Assembly (NCBI RefSeq): GCF_900109565.1
Contig: NZ_FNZZ01000005.1
Coordinates: forward strand, 165,901 to 229,900
Direction of reading: 5' to 3'
Source: Sphingomonas palmae
Lineage (GTDB): Bacteria > Pseudomonadota > Alphaproteobacteria > Sphingomonadales > Sphingomonadaceae
Length of the DNA stretch: 64,000 nt
A model generated the notes under the pieces. That model was not told the origin of the DNA. It searched no databases and worked only from the letters and a program-made list of their open reading frames with translations. A program made the translations under genes and the position numbers. Shown piece by piece: positions 17,690 through 27,783 of this stretch. How positions within the stretch are numbered: the first letter of the stretch is position 1; the number at the start of each line of letters is the position of its first letter.

Positions 17690-18418
17690 ATGAAGCGTAT
17701 CGCACTTCTCGCCGGCGCGCTGGCGCTGATGACCGGCTGCGGCGGCAGCAACGACGCGCCGAGCGCACCCGCCGGCTCGGTCAAGGCAGCGGCCGCCCCT
17801 GCGGGGCAGGACTGGACGCAGACGGTGTCGCCGACGCCCGAGGGCGGCTACGTGATGGGCAATCCCAATGCCGCGATCAAGCTGGTCGAGTACGGCTCGC
17901 GCCTGTGCCCGACGTGCGGCGCGTTCGCCAACACGGGCATGCGCCCGCTGATCGAGAATTACGTTAAGCCGGGCAAGGTTTCGTACGAGTTCCGCGAATT
18001 TCTGGTCCACGGCGCACCCGACTTCCCGCCCGCGCTGCTGGGGCGCTGCGGCGGCGCGCAGCCGTTCTTCCCGTTGCTGGAGGAGATGTTCGCGGCGCAA
18101 CCGACCGTGCTGCCGAAGATGGAGGATGCGGGCGCGTTCCAGCAGGCGCAGCAGGGCAAGGCGCCGGGGCAGATCTTCACCGCCTGGGCCGAGAAGCTGG
18201 GCTTCATCGACTTCGTCAAGCAGCGCGGCATTCCCGAGGCGCAGGCACGTGCGTGCCTGACCGACGAGAAGCAGATCGAGGCGCTGACGAAATACATGGA
18301 CGCGGGCACCGAGAAGGGCGTGCAGGGAACGCCGACGTTCTTCCTGAACGGCAACAAGCTCGACAATGTCGTGACGTGGGACGGGGTCGAGGGCGCATTG
18401 AAGAACGCGGGCGCCTGA
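17690..18418 (+). CDS. DsbA-family thioredoxin-fold protein, probable lipoprotein (CPTC)
   Basis: A 242-residue paralogue of the preceding gene. It starts at ATG 17690 behind GCGGAG; a TTG two codons earlier is less likely. The signal ends in LALMTGCGG, a plausible lipobox, so the protein is probably membrane anchored. The active site is CPTC (GSRLCPTCGAF) rather than CPHC, and the cis-Pro loop is QGTPTFFLNG. The changed dipeptide between the cysteines usually shifts redox potential, so it may be a reductase/isomerase-type partner of its neighbour. That division of labour is inference. Confidence 0.85.
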   Translation: MKRIALLAGALALMTGCGGSNDAPSAPAGSVKAAAAPAGQDWTQTVSPTPEGGYVMGNPNAAIKLVEYGSRLCPTCGAFANTGMRPLIENYVKPGKVSYEFREFLVHGAPDFPPALLGRCGGAQPFFPLLEEMFAAQPTVLPKMEDAGAFQQAQQGKAPGQIFTAWAEKLGFIDFVKQRGIPEAQARACLTDEKQIEALTKYMDAGTEKGVQGTPTFFLNGNKLDNVVTWDGVEGALKNAGA

Positions 18419-18453
18419 CGCCTACCCCGCGCGCGTAGAAGGAGCATTCGCGC

Positions 18454-21400
18454 GTGCAGATCAAGCGGCTGCGGTTGACGGGGTTCAAGAGCTTCGTCGA
18501 CCCGGCCGACCTGGTGATCGAGCCGGGGCTGACCGGCGTGGTCGGGCCGAACGGCTGCGGCAAGTCCAACCTGCTCGAGGCGCTGCGCTGGACGATGGGT
18601 GAGAACTCCGCCCGGTCGATGCGCGGCGCGGGCATGGAGGACGTGATCTTCGCCGGCACCGCGACGCGGCCGCCGCGCGATTTCGCTGAAGTATCGATCC
18701 TGCTGGAACAGGACGCGGGCGAGGAGACCGAAGTCGTCCGGCGGATCGAACGCGGCGCAGGCTCGGCTTACCGGATCGACGGTCGTGACGTACGCGCGAA
18801 GGACGTGCAGCTGCTGTTCGCCGATGCGGCGACAGGCGCGCACAGCCCAGCGCTGGTCAGCCAGAACCGAATTGGCGCCGTCATTGCCGCCAAGCCCGCC
18901 GACCGCCGCGCCATGCTGGAGGAAGCGGCGGGGATCGCTGGGCTCCACGTTCGCCGCCGTGACGCGGAGGCGCGGCTGCGCGCGACCGAAGCGAACCTCA
19001 AACGGCTCGACGCGGTGATTGCCGAGACCGACGCCCGCGCGAGTGCGCTCAGCCGACAGGCGCGGACCGCCGAACGCTATCGCGCACTATCAGAGGCGAT
19101 CCGGGTGGCGGAGGCGCGAACCATCTTCGCGCAGTGGCGCGACGCCGATCGGGCCGCGATCGCGGCGCGCGACGAGGCGCGGGTGGCCGAGGCCGTGGCC
19201 ACCACCGCGCAGGACGCGCAGGATACGGCAGCAGCGGCGCAGGACACCGCGATTGCGGTCGTGGCGGAAGCACGCGCCATCACGCTCGCCGCGCGCGATC
19301 GTGCGAGCGAGGCGGCGCAAAAACTTGCGGCCTTGCGGGGCGAGGCCGCGGCGGCCGAGCGGAGAGCTGCGGAGCTGGAACAGGCAGCTACGAGAAGCGC
19401 CCGCGACCGGGATCGCGAAGGGGCGCTCGCGAACGAGGCGGCAGCGGCGCTCGCGACACTCGGGACCGACACCAAGGCGCTCGAGCGCGCGGCCGCGGAG
19501 GCCGAGGCGGGACTGCCCGGACTGGAGGCGGCGCTGAGTGCGGCGGAGCGGCTGGGCCGCGATGCCGAAGTCGCGCTGGCACAGGCGCTCGCGGCTCAGG
19601 CGAGCGAGCAGGCGGAGGCGCGGATCGCGCAGGCGGCGCTCACGCAGGCGCAGGCACGGCTCACCCGTGCCGACCGCGAGCGCGCCGGGGCGGCCGAAGC
19701 GCTGAACGCGATTGCGCGCAGCGAACCGGCCGCGGCCGAGCGCGACGCGGCGATGAGCGCGCAAGCCATTGCGCGGACGGCTCAGGAAGAGGCGCGCGCC
19801 TCGTTGACCGCGGCAGAGGCGGCGGAACGTGCTGCCCTCGCCGAGCGTGACACGGCCGAACAGGCGCGTGCGTCGACGCATGCCGAACAGGCGGCGCTCG
19901 AGGCGGAGCAGGCGACGCTCGCGCGCGCGCTCAAGCGCGGCGGGCGCGAGCGGTTGCTCGATCGCGTTACGGTCGCGCCGGGGTACGAGCGCGCTCTGGC
20001 CGCAGCACTGGGCGACGATCTGGAAATCGGGCTCGGCGTGGGCGAGGCTGCCTATTGGACGGTTGCGGAACGGCGCGATGATGATCCCGTCGCACCCTCC
20101 GGTGGCGAACCGCTAAGCCTGCACGTCGAGGCACCAGCGGTGCTCGCGCGACGGCTGGCGCAGGTGTTCGTGGTCGCGGCAGACGACGGCGCGGCGCTCG
20201 CGGTCGGGCAGCGCATGGTGACGCGAGACGGCAAGATGCGGCGGTGGGATGGCCTGATCGTCACCGCCGGCGGCCTCGCCGCGGCCGAGCGGCTGGAGCG
20301 GCGGAACCGGCTGACACACATCGAAGCGGCGCTGCCGGCGGCGCGCGCTGCGGCGAGCGACGCGGCGGCGATGCTCCGCACGGTGAGCGAGGCGATCGCC
20401 GCGGCGCAGGGCGACGCGCGCGCGGCGCGGGGTGCGATCACGCGGGCGGAGGGGGACATGCGCGACGCGCAGGCTCGTCAGGTACGCGCGGAGACGATGC
20501 TCGAGCGAATCGAGGGGCAACGGGCCGACGCCGCAGCGCGCGAGCGCCGCGCGGCGCGCGACCGCGACGAAGCGGCCGCCGATGTGGCGCGCGCCGAGCT
20601 GGCGGTCGCAGGACTCCCCGATTCGAGCGCGACCGCCAGCGCGATCGCCGCGCTGCAACGCGACGATGCGACGCGGCGACAGGCGGTCGACGTCGCGCGC
20701 GGGGCGAGGCAGGCGGGCGAGCGGCAGGCGGCGGTGCTGCGCGAACGGCTCGCGGGCATGCTGGGCGATGCCAAGAGCTGGCGCGCACGCGCGGGCGACG
20801 CGGCGCGGCGGATTGCCGAGATGGCGAAGCGCGAGCGCGAGATCGCGCGCGAGCTCGCCGCCATTGCGCCGAAGTTGCCAGACCTTGCCCGTGCCGTCGC
20901 GCAGGCGGTTGAGAAACATGACGGGACCCGGGCCGAGGTGACGCGCGCCAGCGCGGACGAGCAGGTCCAAGAGCGGGCGCTGCGCGATGCGGAGAGCGGG
21001 GTGCGACAGGCGGGCGAGACGCTGTCGGTCGCGCGCGAGCGACGCGCGGGTGCTGCCGCGCGCGCCGATCATCATGAACTGCGCCGTGTCGATTTGGGGC
21101 GGCGCGCGGGCGAGCGTTTCGAATGCCCCGCGCCCGTGCTCCCCGAGCGAATCGGCTTCGCGCCCGCTGAAGTCGGATCGCCAGAAGTCGAGGCGACCGC
21201 GTTCGAGCGACTGACGCGCGAGCGCGAGCGGATCGGCCCGGTCAATCTGGTCGCACAACAGGAACTGGCCGAGCTGGAAGCGTCGGGTGCGGGCAACGCC
21301 GCCGAGCGCGCCGAACTGGGTCAGGCGGTCAACCGCCTGCGCGGGTCGATCGGCACGCTCAACCGCGAGGGGCGCGAGCGGCTGCTCGCCGCGTTCGAGG

Positions 21401-21873
21401 CGGTCGACGGGCATTTCCGCCGGCTGTTCGCGACGTTGTTCGATGCCGGCGACGGCGTCGGCGGCCAGGCGCATCTCGAGCTGATCGACTCGGACGATCC
21501 GCTCGAGGCAGGGCTCGAGATCATGGCGCAGCCGCCGGGCAAGCGGCTGCAATCGCTGACGCTCTTGTCAGGAGGCGAGCAGGCGCTGACCGCGGTGGCG
21601 CTGATCTTCGGACTGTTCCTGACCAACCCGGCACCGATCTGCGTGCTCGACGAGGTCGATGCGCCGCTCGACGACGCCAACATCGACCGCTTCTGCGCGC
21701 TGCTGGAACGGATGACGCGCGAGACGCGGACGCGCTATCTGGTCGTCACGCACAATGCGGTGACGATGAGCCGCATGCACCGCCTGTTCGGCGTTACGAT
21801 GATCGAGCGCGGGGTCAGCCGGCTTGTATCGGTCGACCTGGGGAGTGCGGAGCGGCTGCTCGCGGCGGAGTAA
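18454..21873 (+). CDS. smc: chromosome segregation ATPase SMC
   Basis: The 1139-residue protein starts with GTG behind AGAAGGAGC. It has the complete SMC layout: N-terminal head with Walker A GPNGCGKSN (31-39), two very Ala/Arg/Glu-rich coiled-coil arms, and a hinge near residues 490-610 (RERLLDRVTVAPGYERAL). The C-terminal head has the signature LLSGGEQALTAVAL and Walker B ICVLDEVDAPLDDANIDRF. It organises and segregates the chromosome with ScpA/ScpB, which are encoded elsewhere. Its last 59 bp overlap the convergent DUF2029 gene. The length is normal for the family. Confidence 0.95.
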   Translation: MQIKRLRLTGFKSFVDPADLVIEPGLTGVVGPNGCGKSNLLEALRWTMGENSARSMRGAGMEDVIFAGTATRPPRDFAEVSILLEQDAGEETEVVRRIERGAGSAYRIDGRDVRAKDVQLLFADAATGAHSPALVSQNRIGAVIAAKPADRRAMLEEAAGIAGLHVRRRDAEARLRATEANLKRLDAVIAETDARASALSRQARTAERYRALSEAIRVAEARTIFAQWRDADRAAIAARDEARVAEAVATTAQDAQDTAAAAQDTAIAVVAEARAITLAARDRASEAAQKLAALRGEAAAAERRAAELEQAATRSARDRDREGALANEAAAALATLGTDTKALERAAAEAEAGLPGLEAALSAAERLGRDAEVALAQALAAQASEQAEARIAQAALTQAQARLTRADRERAGAAEALNAIARSEPAAAERDAAMSAQAIARTAQEEARASLTAAEAAERAALAERDTAEQARASTHAEQAALEAEQATLARALKRGGRERLLDRVTVAPGYERALAAALGDDLEIGLGVGEAAYWTVAERRDDDPVAPSGGEPLSLHVEAPAVLARRLAQVFVVAADDGAALAVGQRMVTRDGKMRRWDGLIVTAGGLAAAERLERRNRLTHIEAALPAARAAASDAAAMLRTVSEAIAAAQGDARAARGAITRAEGDMRDAQARQVRAETMLERIEGQRADAAARERRAARDRDEAAADVARAELAVAGLPDSSATASAIAALQRDDATRRQAVDVARGARQAGERQAAVLRERLAGMLGDAKSWRARAGDAARRIAEMAKREREIARELAAIAPKLPDLARAVAQAVEKHDGTRAEVTRASADEQVQERALRDAESGVRQAGETLSVARERRAGAAARADHHELRRVDLGRRAGERFECPAPVLPERIGFAPAEVGSPEVEATAFERLTRERERIGPVNLVAQQELAELEASGAGNAAERAELGQAVNRLRGSIGTLNREGRERLLAAFEAVDGHFRRLFATLFDAGDGVGGQAHLELIDSDDPLEAGLEIMAQPPGKRLQSLTLLSGGEQALTAVALIFGLFLTNPAPICVLDEVDAPLDDANIDRFCALLERMTRETRTRYLVVTHNAVTMSRMHRLFGVTMIERGVSRLVSVDLGSAERLLAAE

Positions 21874-23080
21874 CGCGGCTGATCCACGCGGGCGCTGGGT
21901 CGCGTACCGCCGCCCAGATGATCCACAGGACGGCGACGCCGCGGACGGCAACAGCGGTGGCGACGTCGACTTGGCTGGCGGAGGGCCACGCGCCCTCCAG
22001 CCCGGCGAAGAGCCAGAATTCGGCGAAATAGGCGAGCAGATCGCCGAGCAGGAACAGTGCGAGCGGTCGCGCGCGCGTGCCGGTCAGGACCAAGAGCGGC
22101 CACAGCCACAGGTCGAACTGCGGCGACCATACCTTGTTGGTGAGCAGGAACCACGCGAGCACGGGCGTGAACAGGACCCAGAGCTGGCGACGGTGGCGAC
22201 GCCAGCCCGCGAGCACGATTCCGATGGCGCCGACGAAAAAGGCGATCAGCGCCAGTCGGTTTCGCGCCGGAATGTCGGTCGGGTACCAGTTGAAGGTATT
22301 GGCAAGCTCCCACACGCTGGCCGCGGTGCCGCTGCGCTGATTGGAAAAGGCGTAGAACTCGCTCCAGTTGATGAAGGCGGTCGCCGCGACCGGCAGGTTG
22401 ACCGCGCCCCACGCCGCGAGCGCGACGAGAACGAGCAGGGCGGCGCGTGCCACGTTGCTGCCGAGCGTGCCGCCCCGCCGGCACAGCGCGCCCAGCCCGA
22501 GCAGCGGCAGCAGCAGCAGCGGAAACAGCTTCGCCGCGCCGCCGAGCGCGGCAAGCGCGGTGGCGCGCACGTCATCGCCGCGCCGCGCCGCCAGCATCGC
22601 CGCAATTGCGAGGCTGCCTGCGAGCAGATCCCAATTGTGCGCCAGATACAGCACCAGCGGCGGCGCGAGTGCCCAGGCATATTGGCGCAACCGGCCGACA
22701 CCGGCGCGGCGCATCAGGTGGAGGATCAGATAGGCGAAGGCGGTGTTGCCGAGCCACACGGCGGTCAGAAAGTCGGCCGCGTCGGGGCGCCCGAGCCCCA
22801 GCACGCGCGCGACCAATCCCTCGACCCAGATCAGCGCGCCGGTGAGCACGGGATATTCCATCCGCGCCTGAAAATACGGCACCTGCCCCGCCGCGACCCC
22901 GCGCAGTCCCCAGAACGGCACCGCGTCGCTGTAGCAGCCGGTGGTATATTGCTCGGCGCCGAGCCAATAGGCCCCGCAGTGGAGCTTAAACGCGAGCCCC
23001 GCGAGACAGGTGAGCGCGAGCGCCCAATAGGGCGCTTCATCGCCGAGCCGGGCGGTCCATCGATCGATCGTATCGCGCAT
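21815..23080 (-). CDS. DUF2029 / GT87-type membrane glycosyltransferase
   Basis: The 421-residue protein has about ten membrane helices and matches DUF2029 (GT87), relatives of polyprenyl-phosphate-mannose-dependent alpha-mannosyltransferases of actinobacteria. Helpful segments are the acidic loop ARMEYPVLTGALIWVEG after the first helix and NKVWSPQFDLWLWPLLVL near the C-terminus. Donor and acceptor are unknown. The 3' end overlaps smc by 59 bp on the opposite strand, which is unusual in this compact but otherwise cleanly bordered region. The start is divergent from the radical SAM gene; the 86-bp gap holds a LexA box. Confidence 0.8.
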   Translation of the reverse strand: MRDTIDRWTARLGDEAPYWALALTCLAGLAFKLHCGAYWLGAEQYTTGCYSDAVPFWGLRGVAAGQVPYFQARMEYPVLTGALIWVEGLVARVLGLGRPDAADFLTAVWLGNTAFAYLILHLMRRAGVGRLRQYAWALAPPLVLYLAHNWDLLAGSLAIAAMLAARRGDDVRATALAALGGAAKLFPLLLLPLLGLGALCRRGGTLGSNVARAALLVLVALAAWGAVNLPVAATAFINWSEFYAFSNQRSGTAASVWELANTFNWYPTDIPARNRLALIAFFVGAIGIVLAGWRRHRRQLWVLFTPVLAWFLLTNKVWSPQFDLWLWPLLVLTGTRARPLALFLLGDLLAYFAEFWLFAGLEGAWPSASQVDVATAVAVRGVAVLWIIWAAVRDPAPAWISRVTPPRAAAPHSPGRPIQAG

Positions 23081-23131
23081 CGCGCCACGTCTTGGCCGAG
23101 CACGCGACGGCCGGCAAGCGACGGCACAAGC

Positions 23132-23166
23132 TCGACATTTCGGTCACGCGAACATATATCGAACGC
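23132..23166 (+). promoter_or_regulatory. SOS-type promoter with LexA box ahead of the radical SAM gene
   Basis: The box GAAC-N7-GAAC (23150-23153 and 23161-23164, spacer ATATATC) is a perfect match to the alphaproteobacterial LexA operator GTTC-N7-GTTC read on the other strand. It overlaps a good sigma-70 type promoter: TCGACA at 23132-23137, a 17-bp spacer, and TATATC at 23155-23160. The predicted transcription start falls at or next to ATG 23167, so the message is probably leaderless, matching the lack of a ribosome-binding site. DNA damage would thus induce the gene. Confidence 0.75.
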
Positions 23167-24414
23167 ATGGCGCAGCTCGATGTCAAACAGAAGCTGGCGA
23201 TCCTCGCCGATGCGGCGAAGTATGACGCGTCATGCGCCTCGTCGGGCACGTCGAAGCGCGACAGTCGCGATGGCAAGGGCCTGGGTTCGACCGAGGGGAT
23301 GGGCATTTGCCACGCCTACGCGCCCGATGGTCGCTGTATCTCGCTGCTCAAGATTTTGCTGACCAACAGCTGCATCTTTGACTGTCATTACTGCATCAAT
23401 CGCAAGAGTTCGAACGTGCGGCGCGCGCGCTTCACCGCGCAAGAGGTCGTGAACCTCACCCTATCCTTCTACCGCCGCAATTATATCGAGGGGCTGTTCC
23501 TGTCGTCGGGAATCATCTCTTCGCCCGATTACACGATGGAGCAGATCGTCGAGGTCGCGCGCAGCTTGCGCGAGGATCATCATTTCCGCGGTTACATCCA
23601 CCTCAAGACCATCCCCGACGCCGACCCGGAGCTGGTGCATCAGGCCGGGCTCTACGCCGATCGCGTGTCAATCAACGTCGAGCTGCCGACCTCGTCGGGG
23701 CTGAAGCGGCTCGCGCCCGAGAAGGACGAGGCGCGGATCGAAGGCGCGATGCGCGGGGTCAAGGCGTCGATCGCGGACCTGACCGACGCGAAGGCCAAGT
23801 ACAAGTCGGCGCCGCGCTTCGCGCCCGCTGGCCAGTCGACGCAGATGATCGTCGGCGCGGACGCGGCGACCGACGGCGATATCGTCGGCAAGGCATCGCA
23901 ATTGTACGATCGCTTCAACCTGCGGCGCGTCTATTACTCGGCGTTCAGCCCGATCCCGGACGCGAGTGCGGTGCTGCCGCTGCAGCGTCCGCCGCTGATG
24001 CGCGAGCATCGGCTGTACCAGTCCGACTGGCTGATGCGCTTCTACGAGTTCCAGCCGCACGAGGTCGTCGCCGCGACCGACGCCGCCACGGGCATGCTGC
24101 CGCTCGACATCGATCCCAAGCTCGCCTGGGCATTGAAGTTTCGCGAGCACTTCCCCGTCGACGTGAACCGTGCGCCGCGTGAGGCACTGCTGCGCGTGCC
24201 GGGGCTGGGCACGAAGGCGGTGAAGAACATCTTGGCTTCACGGCGCTGGCGACGGCTGCGGCTCGACGATGTCGCGCGGCTGACCGTCTCGATCGCCAAG
24301 ATCAGGCCGTTCATCGTCACCGACGATTGGCACCCGGTGTCGCTGACCGATCGTGCCGAGTTGAAGCCGCTGGTCGCGCCCAAGAAGCAGCAGTTGGAGC
24401 TGTTCGCGGCCTGA
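23167..24414 (+). CDS. UDG-linked DNA modification/repair radical SAM protein with HhH tail
   Basis: The 415-residue protein has the radical SAM cluster C69-x3-C73-x2-C76 (NSCIFDCHYC) and a TIM-barrel core (YIEGLFLSSGI, YIHLKTIPDADPELVHQAG). The C-terminal region holds a helix-hairpin-helix DNA-binding motif (VNRAPREALLRVPGLGTKAVKNI, from about residue 333; P345-G-L-G348). It matches the family known as putative DNA modification/repair radical SAM proteins that co-occur with UdgX. The reaction is unknown. Start ATG 23167 fits the promoter; a TTG at 23092 would add 25 residues across that promoter and is rejected. The UdgX partner follows after a truncated acetyltransferase on the other strand. 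Confidence 0.9.
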   Translation: MAQLDVKQKLAILADAAKYDASCASSGTSKRDSRDGKGLGSTEGMGICHAYAPDGRCISLLKILLTNSCIFDCHYCINRKSSNVRRARFTAQEVVNLTLSFYRRNYIEGLFLSSGIISSPDYTMEQIVEVARSLREDHHFRGYIHLKTIPDADPELVHQAGLYADRVSINVELPTSSGLKRLAPEKDEARIEGAMRGVKASIADLTDAKAKYKSAPRFAPAGQSTQMIVGADAATDGDIVGKASQLYDRFNLRRVYYSAFSPIPDASAVLPLQRPPLMREHRLYQSDWLMRFYEFQPHEVVAATDAATGMLPLDIDPKLAWALKFREHFPVDVNRAPREALLRVPGLGTKAVKNILASRRWRRLRLDDVARLTVSIAKIRPFIVTDDWHPVSLTDRAELKPLVAPKKQQLELFAA

Positions 24415-24418
24415 TCGG

Positions 24419-24688
24419 TCAGCCGAGCGGGCGGGTCATCAGGTAATTGTGGATCGGCACGCCGATCACCGCGCCGTCGCTGTCGACCGCCACCAGCGTC
24501 CGCCGGCCATCGGCGGCGCGCGCGACGAAGCGGTCGGGATCGGGTTCGTCGGGTGCCCAGGCGGTAACTTGCGCCTGTGTATACCGGCGGGTGCCAAGCG
24601 CGTGCACCGCGAGGAAGTAGATACGCGCCATCGCGGGTGCGTCGCCGGTACGATAATCGCGGATCGTTACTGCGCGCGGGTCGGTCAT
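24419..24688 (-). pseudogene. truncated GNAT acetyltransferase remnant
   Basis: This 89-codon frame begins like a GNAT N-acetyltransferase: VTIRDYRTGDAPAMARIYFLAVHALGTRRYT, then the beta strand RRTLVAVDSDGAVIG. After VIG the sequence leaves the family (VPIHNYLMTRPLG) and stops, just 4 bp from the radical SAM stop. The acetyl-CoA binding half (R/Q-x-x-G-x-G/A) is missing, and there is no room for it, since the neighbouring gene occupies the DNA. It is therefore most likely the 5' remnant of a gene cut when the radical SAM/UdgX pair and this locus were joined. A short functional peptide cannot be excluded. Confidence 0.65.
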
Positions 24689-24780
24689 CCAGCCTGACTA
24701 AAGCGCCGCCGCGGCGCGTGTCACCGCCCGTCGAGCGCCGATCCGCAACCGGCGCGGGCGGTTGCGGGTTGTGCGAGGGC

Positions 24781-26184
<1,404 letters not shown>

Positions 26185-26236
26185 GCGGCGCGCCGGTGTC
26201 CGGCCGCACGCCGCGCCATCGTCACTGGACCCGAGA

Positions 26237-27031
26237 TCAGAAGTTCGTCGGGTCCGGGCCCATGCGGCCGTTGGCCTCATCCATCGCGTCGATCGCCGCA
26301 ACGTCGTCGGCTGACAGCGTAACCTCCTGCGCCGCGAAATTGCTGGCGAGGCGGTCGACGTTGCCGGTCTTCGGGATGACCGAGTAGCCTTTCGCCAGGT
26401 GCCACGCGATGATAACCTGCGCCGGGGTCGCGCCGATGCGATCCGCGATGCCGACGATCCGCTCGTCCCTGAGCGTCTCACCCTGGCCGAGCGGGCTCCA
26501 GCTCTGCGTCACGATTCCGTGGTCGGCGTTGTAGGCGGCGCAGTCGCGCTGCTGAAAGGTCGGGTGAAGCTCGATCTGGTTGACCGCGGGGGTGACGCCG
26601 GTCGCTTCGATAATGCGGTCGAGGTGTTCGGGCATGAAGTTCGACACGCCGATCGAGCGCGCCTTGCCGGCATCGCGGAGCTTGATCAGCGACTGCCACG
26701 CGTCGACGTAATCGTCCACCGCCGGGACAGGCCAGTGAATCAGGTAGAGATCGACCGCGTCGCGGCCGAGCAGTGCCAGGCTCTCGTCGAGTGCGGCGGC
26801 GGCGTCGGTGTGACGATCGTTCCACAATTTGGTCGTCAGGAATGCGTCGTCGTTCCGCATCCCCTCACCCACGCCGCGCTCATTATGGTAGATCGCGGCG
26901 GTATCGACGAGGCGGAAACCCACGCCGAGCCCGGCGCGGACGATCGTCGCGACCTGCGCGTCGGGGATCTGGTAGGTGCCGAGGCCGAGCTGCGGCATCG
27001 TGCGGCCGTCGTTCAAGGTGAGGTTGGTCAT
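26237..27031 (-). CDS. aldo/keto reductase
   Basis: The 264-residue enzyme has the AKR catalytic set: Asp and Tyr in RLVDTAAIYHNERGVG, Lys in FLTTKLW and His in LYLIHWPVP. The NADPH-binding region near the C-terminus (IPKTGNVDRLASN) is also clear. It matches the 2,5-diketo-D-gluconate reductase-like AKR5 branch and probably reduces aldehydes or ketones; the natural substrate is unknown. Start ATG 27031 (MTNLTLNDGRTMPQLGLGTYQ) is the normal N-terminus. It is convergent with udgX and divergent from the DedA gene. Confidence 0.92.
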   Translation of the reverse strand: MTNLTLNDGRTMPQLGLGTYQIPDAQVATIVRAGLGVGFRLVDTAAIYHNERGVGEGMRNDDAFLTTKLWNDRHTDAAAALDESLALLGRDAVDLYLIHWPVPAVDDYVDAWQSLIKLRDAGKARSIGVSNFMPEHLDRIIEATGVTPAVNQIELHPTFQQRDCAAYNADHGIVTQSWSPLGQGETLRDERIVGIADRIGATPAQVIIAWHLAKGYSVIPKTGNVDRLASNFAAQEVTLSADDVAAIDAMDEANGRMGPDPTNF

Positions 27032-27124
27032 GCCGTGACGAACCGTTGCTGGACGGCCCGGTTCCGAGAGGGGGCTTTCGAAAGCAGCTTCCTTTTGGCC
27101 GGCGTTTCGCGCAAGCGCGCGATC

Positions 27125-27757
27125 ATGGTCGAGAAGATCCTGGCAACGCTCGCGGCATTCGCCATCGCCGTCATCTCCGGCATGGGCTATTTCGGCATCG
27201 TGCTGCTGATGGCGATCGAGAGCGCGTGCATTCCGCTGCCGTCCGAAATCATCATGCCGTTCGCCGGCTATCTGGTGTCGACCGGGCGGTTCGAGCTGTT
27301 CGCCGCCGCGACCGCGGGCGCGATCGGGTGCAACCTGGGGTCGATCGTCGCGTACGAGATCGGCAAGCGCGGTGGCCGCCCGCTGGCGGAAAAATTCGGG
27401 CGCTACGTGCTGATCGGCCCGGGCGAACTCGACCTCGCTGATCGGTTCTTCAACAAATGGGGCGGGTTCGCGATCCTGATCGGGCGGATGCTGCCCGTCA
27501 TCCGTACCTTTATCGCCTTCCCCGCGGGCGTCGCGCGGATGAAGCTGATCCCGTTCCACGTCTACACGTTCGTCGGGTCATGGCCATTCTGCCTGCTGCT
27601 CGCCTGGATCGGCATGAAGCTGGGCGACCAGTGGAACAGCGATCCGCGGTTGAAGGCGTTCTTCCACCGCGCGGACGCGGTGATCGGCGTGGTGCTGGTC
27701 GCGCTGATCGCTTTCTACATCTGGCACCGCGTGCGGGGCGTGAAGAAGCACGGCTGA
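27125..27757 (+). CDS. DedA family (SNARE-associated/VTT domain) membrane protein
   Basis: The 210-residue integral membrane protein has the DedA signatures ESACIPLPSEIIMPFAGYLV and GRMLPVIRTFIAFPAGVARM, with about five helices. It ends in a basic tail RVRGVKKHG. DedA proteins act in membrane homeostasis, and several are now known as lipid scramblases or undecaprenyl-phosphate flippases. Which lipid this one handles cannot be read here. Start ATG 27125 (MVEKILATLAAF) is preferred over far-upstream starts lying in the aldo/keto reductase. Confidence 0.9.
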   Translation: MVEKILATLAAFAIAVISGMGYFGIVLLMAIESACIPLPSEIIMPFAGYLVSTGRFELFAAATAGAIGCNLGSIVAYEIGKRGGRPLAEKFGRYVLIGPGELDLADRFFNKWGGFAILIGRMLPVIRTFIAFPAGVARMKLIPFHVYTFVGSWPFCLLLAWIGMKLGDQWNSDPRLKAFFHRADAVIGVVLVALIAFYIWHRVRGVKKHG

Positions 27758-27783
27758 TCGAGCGCTGATATCAGCGCCCGCGT

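Noticed and set aside
23092..23166. TTG start giving a 440-residue radical SAM protein
   Set aside because: The added 25 residues would be encoded by the promoter and LexA box; ATG 23167 matches the family's N-terminus.
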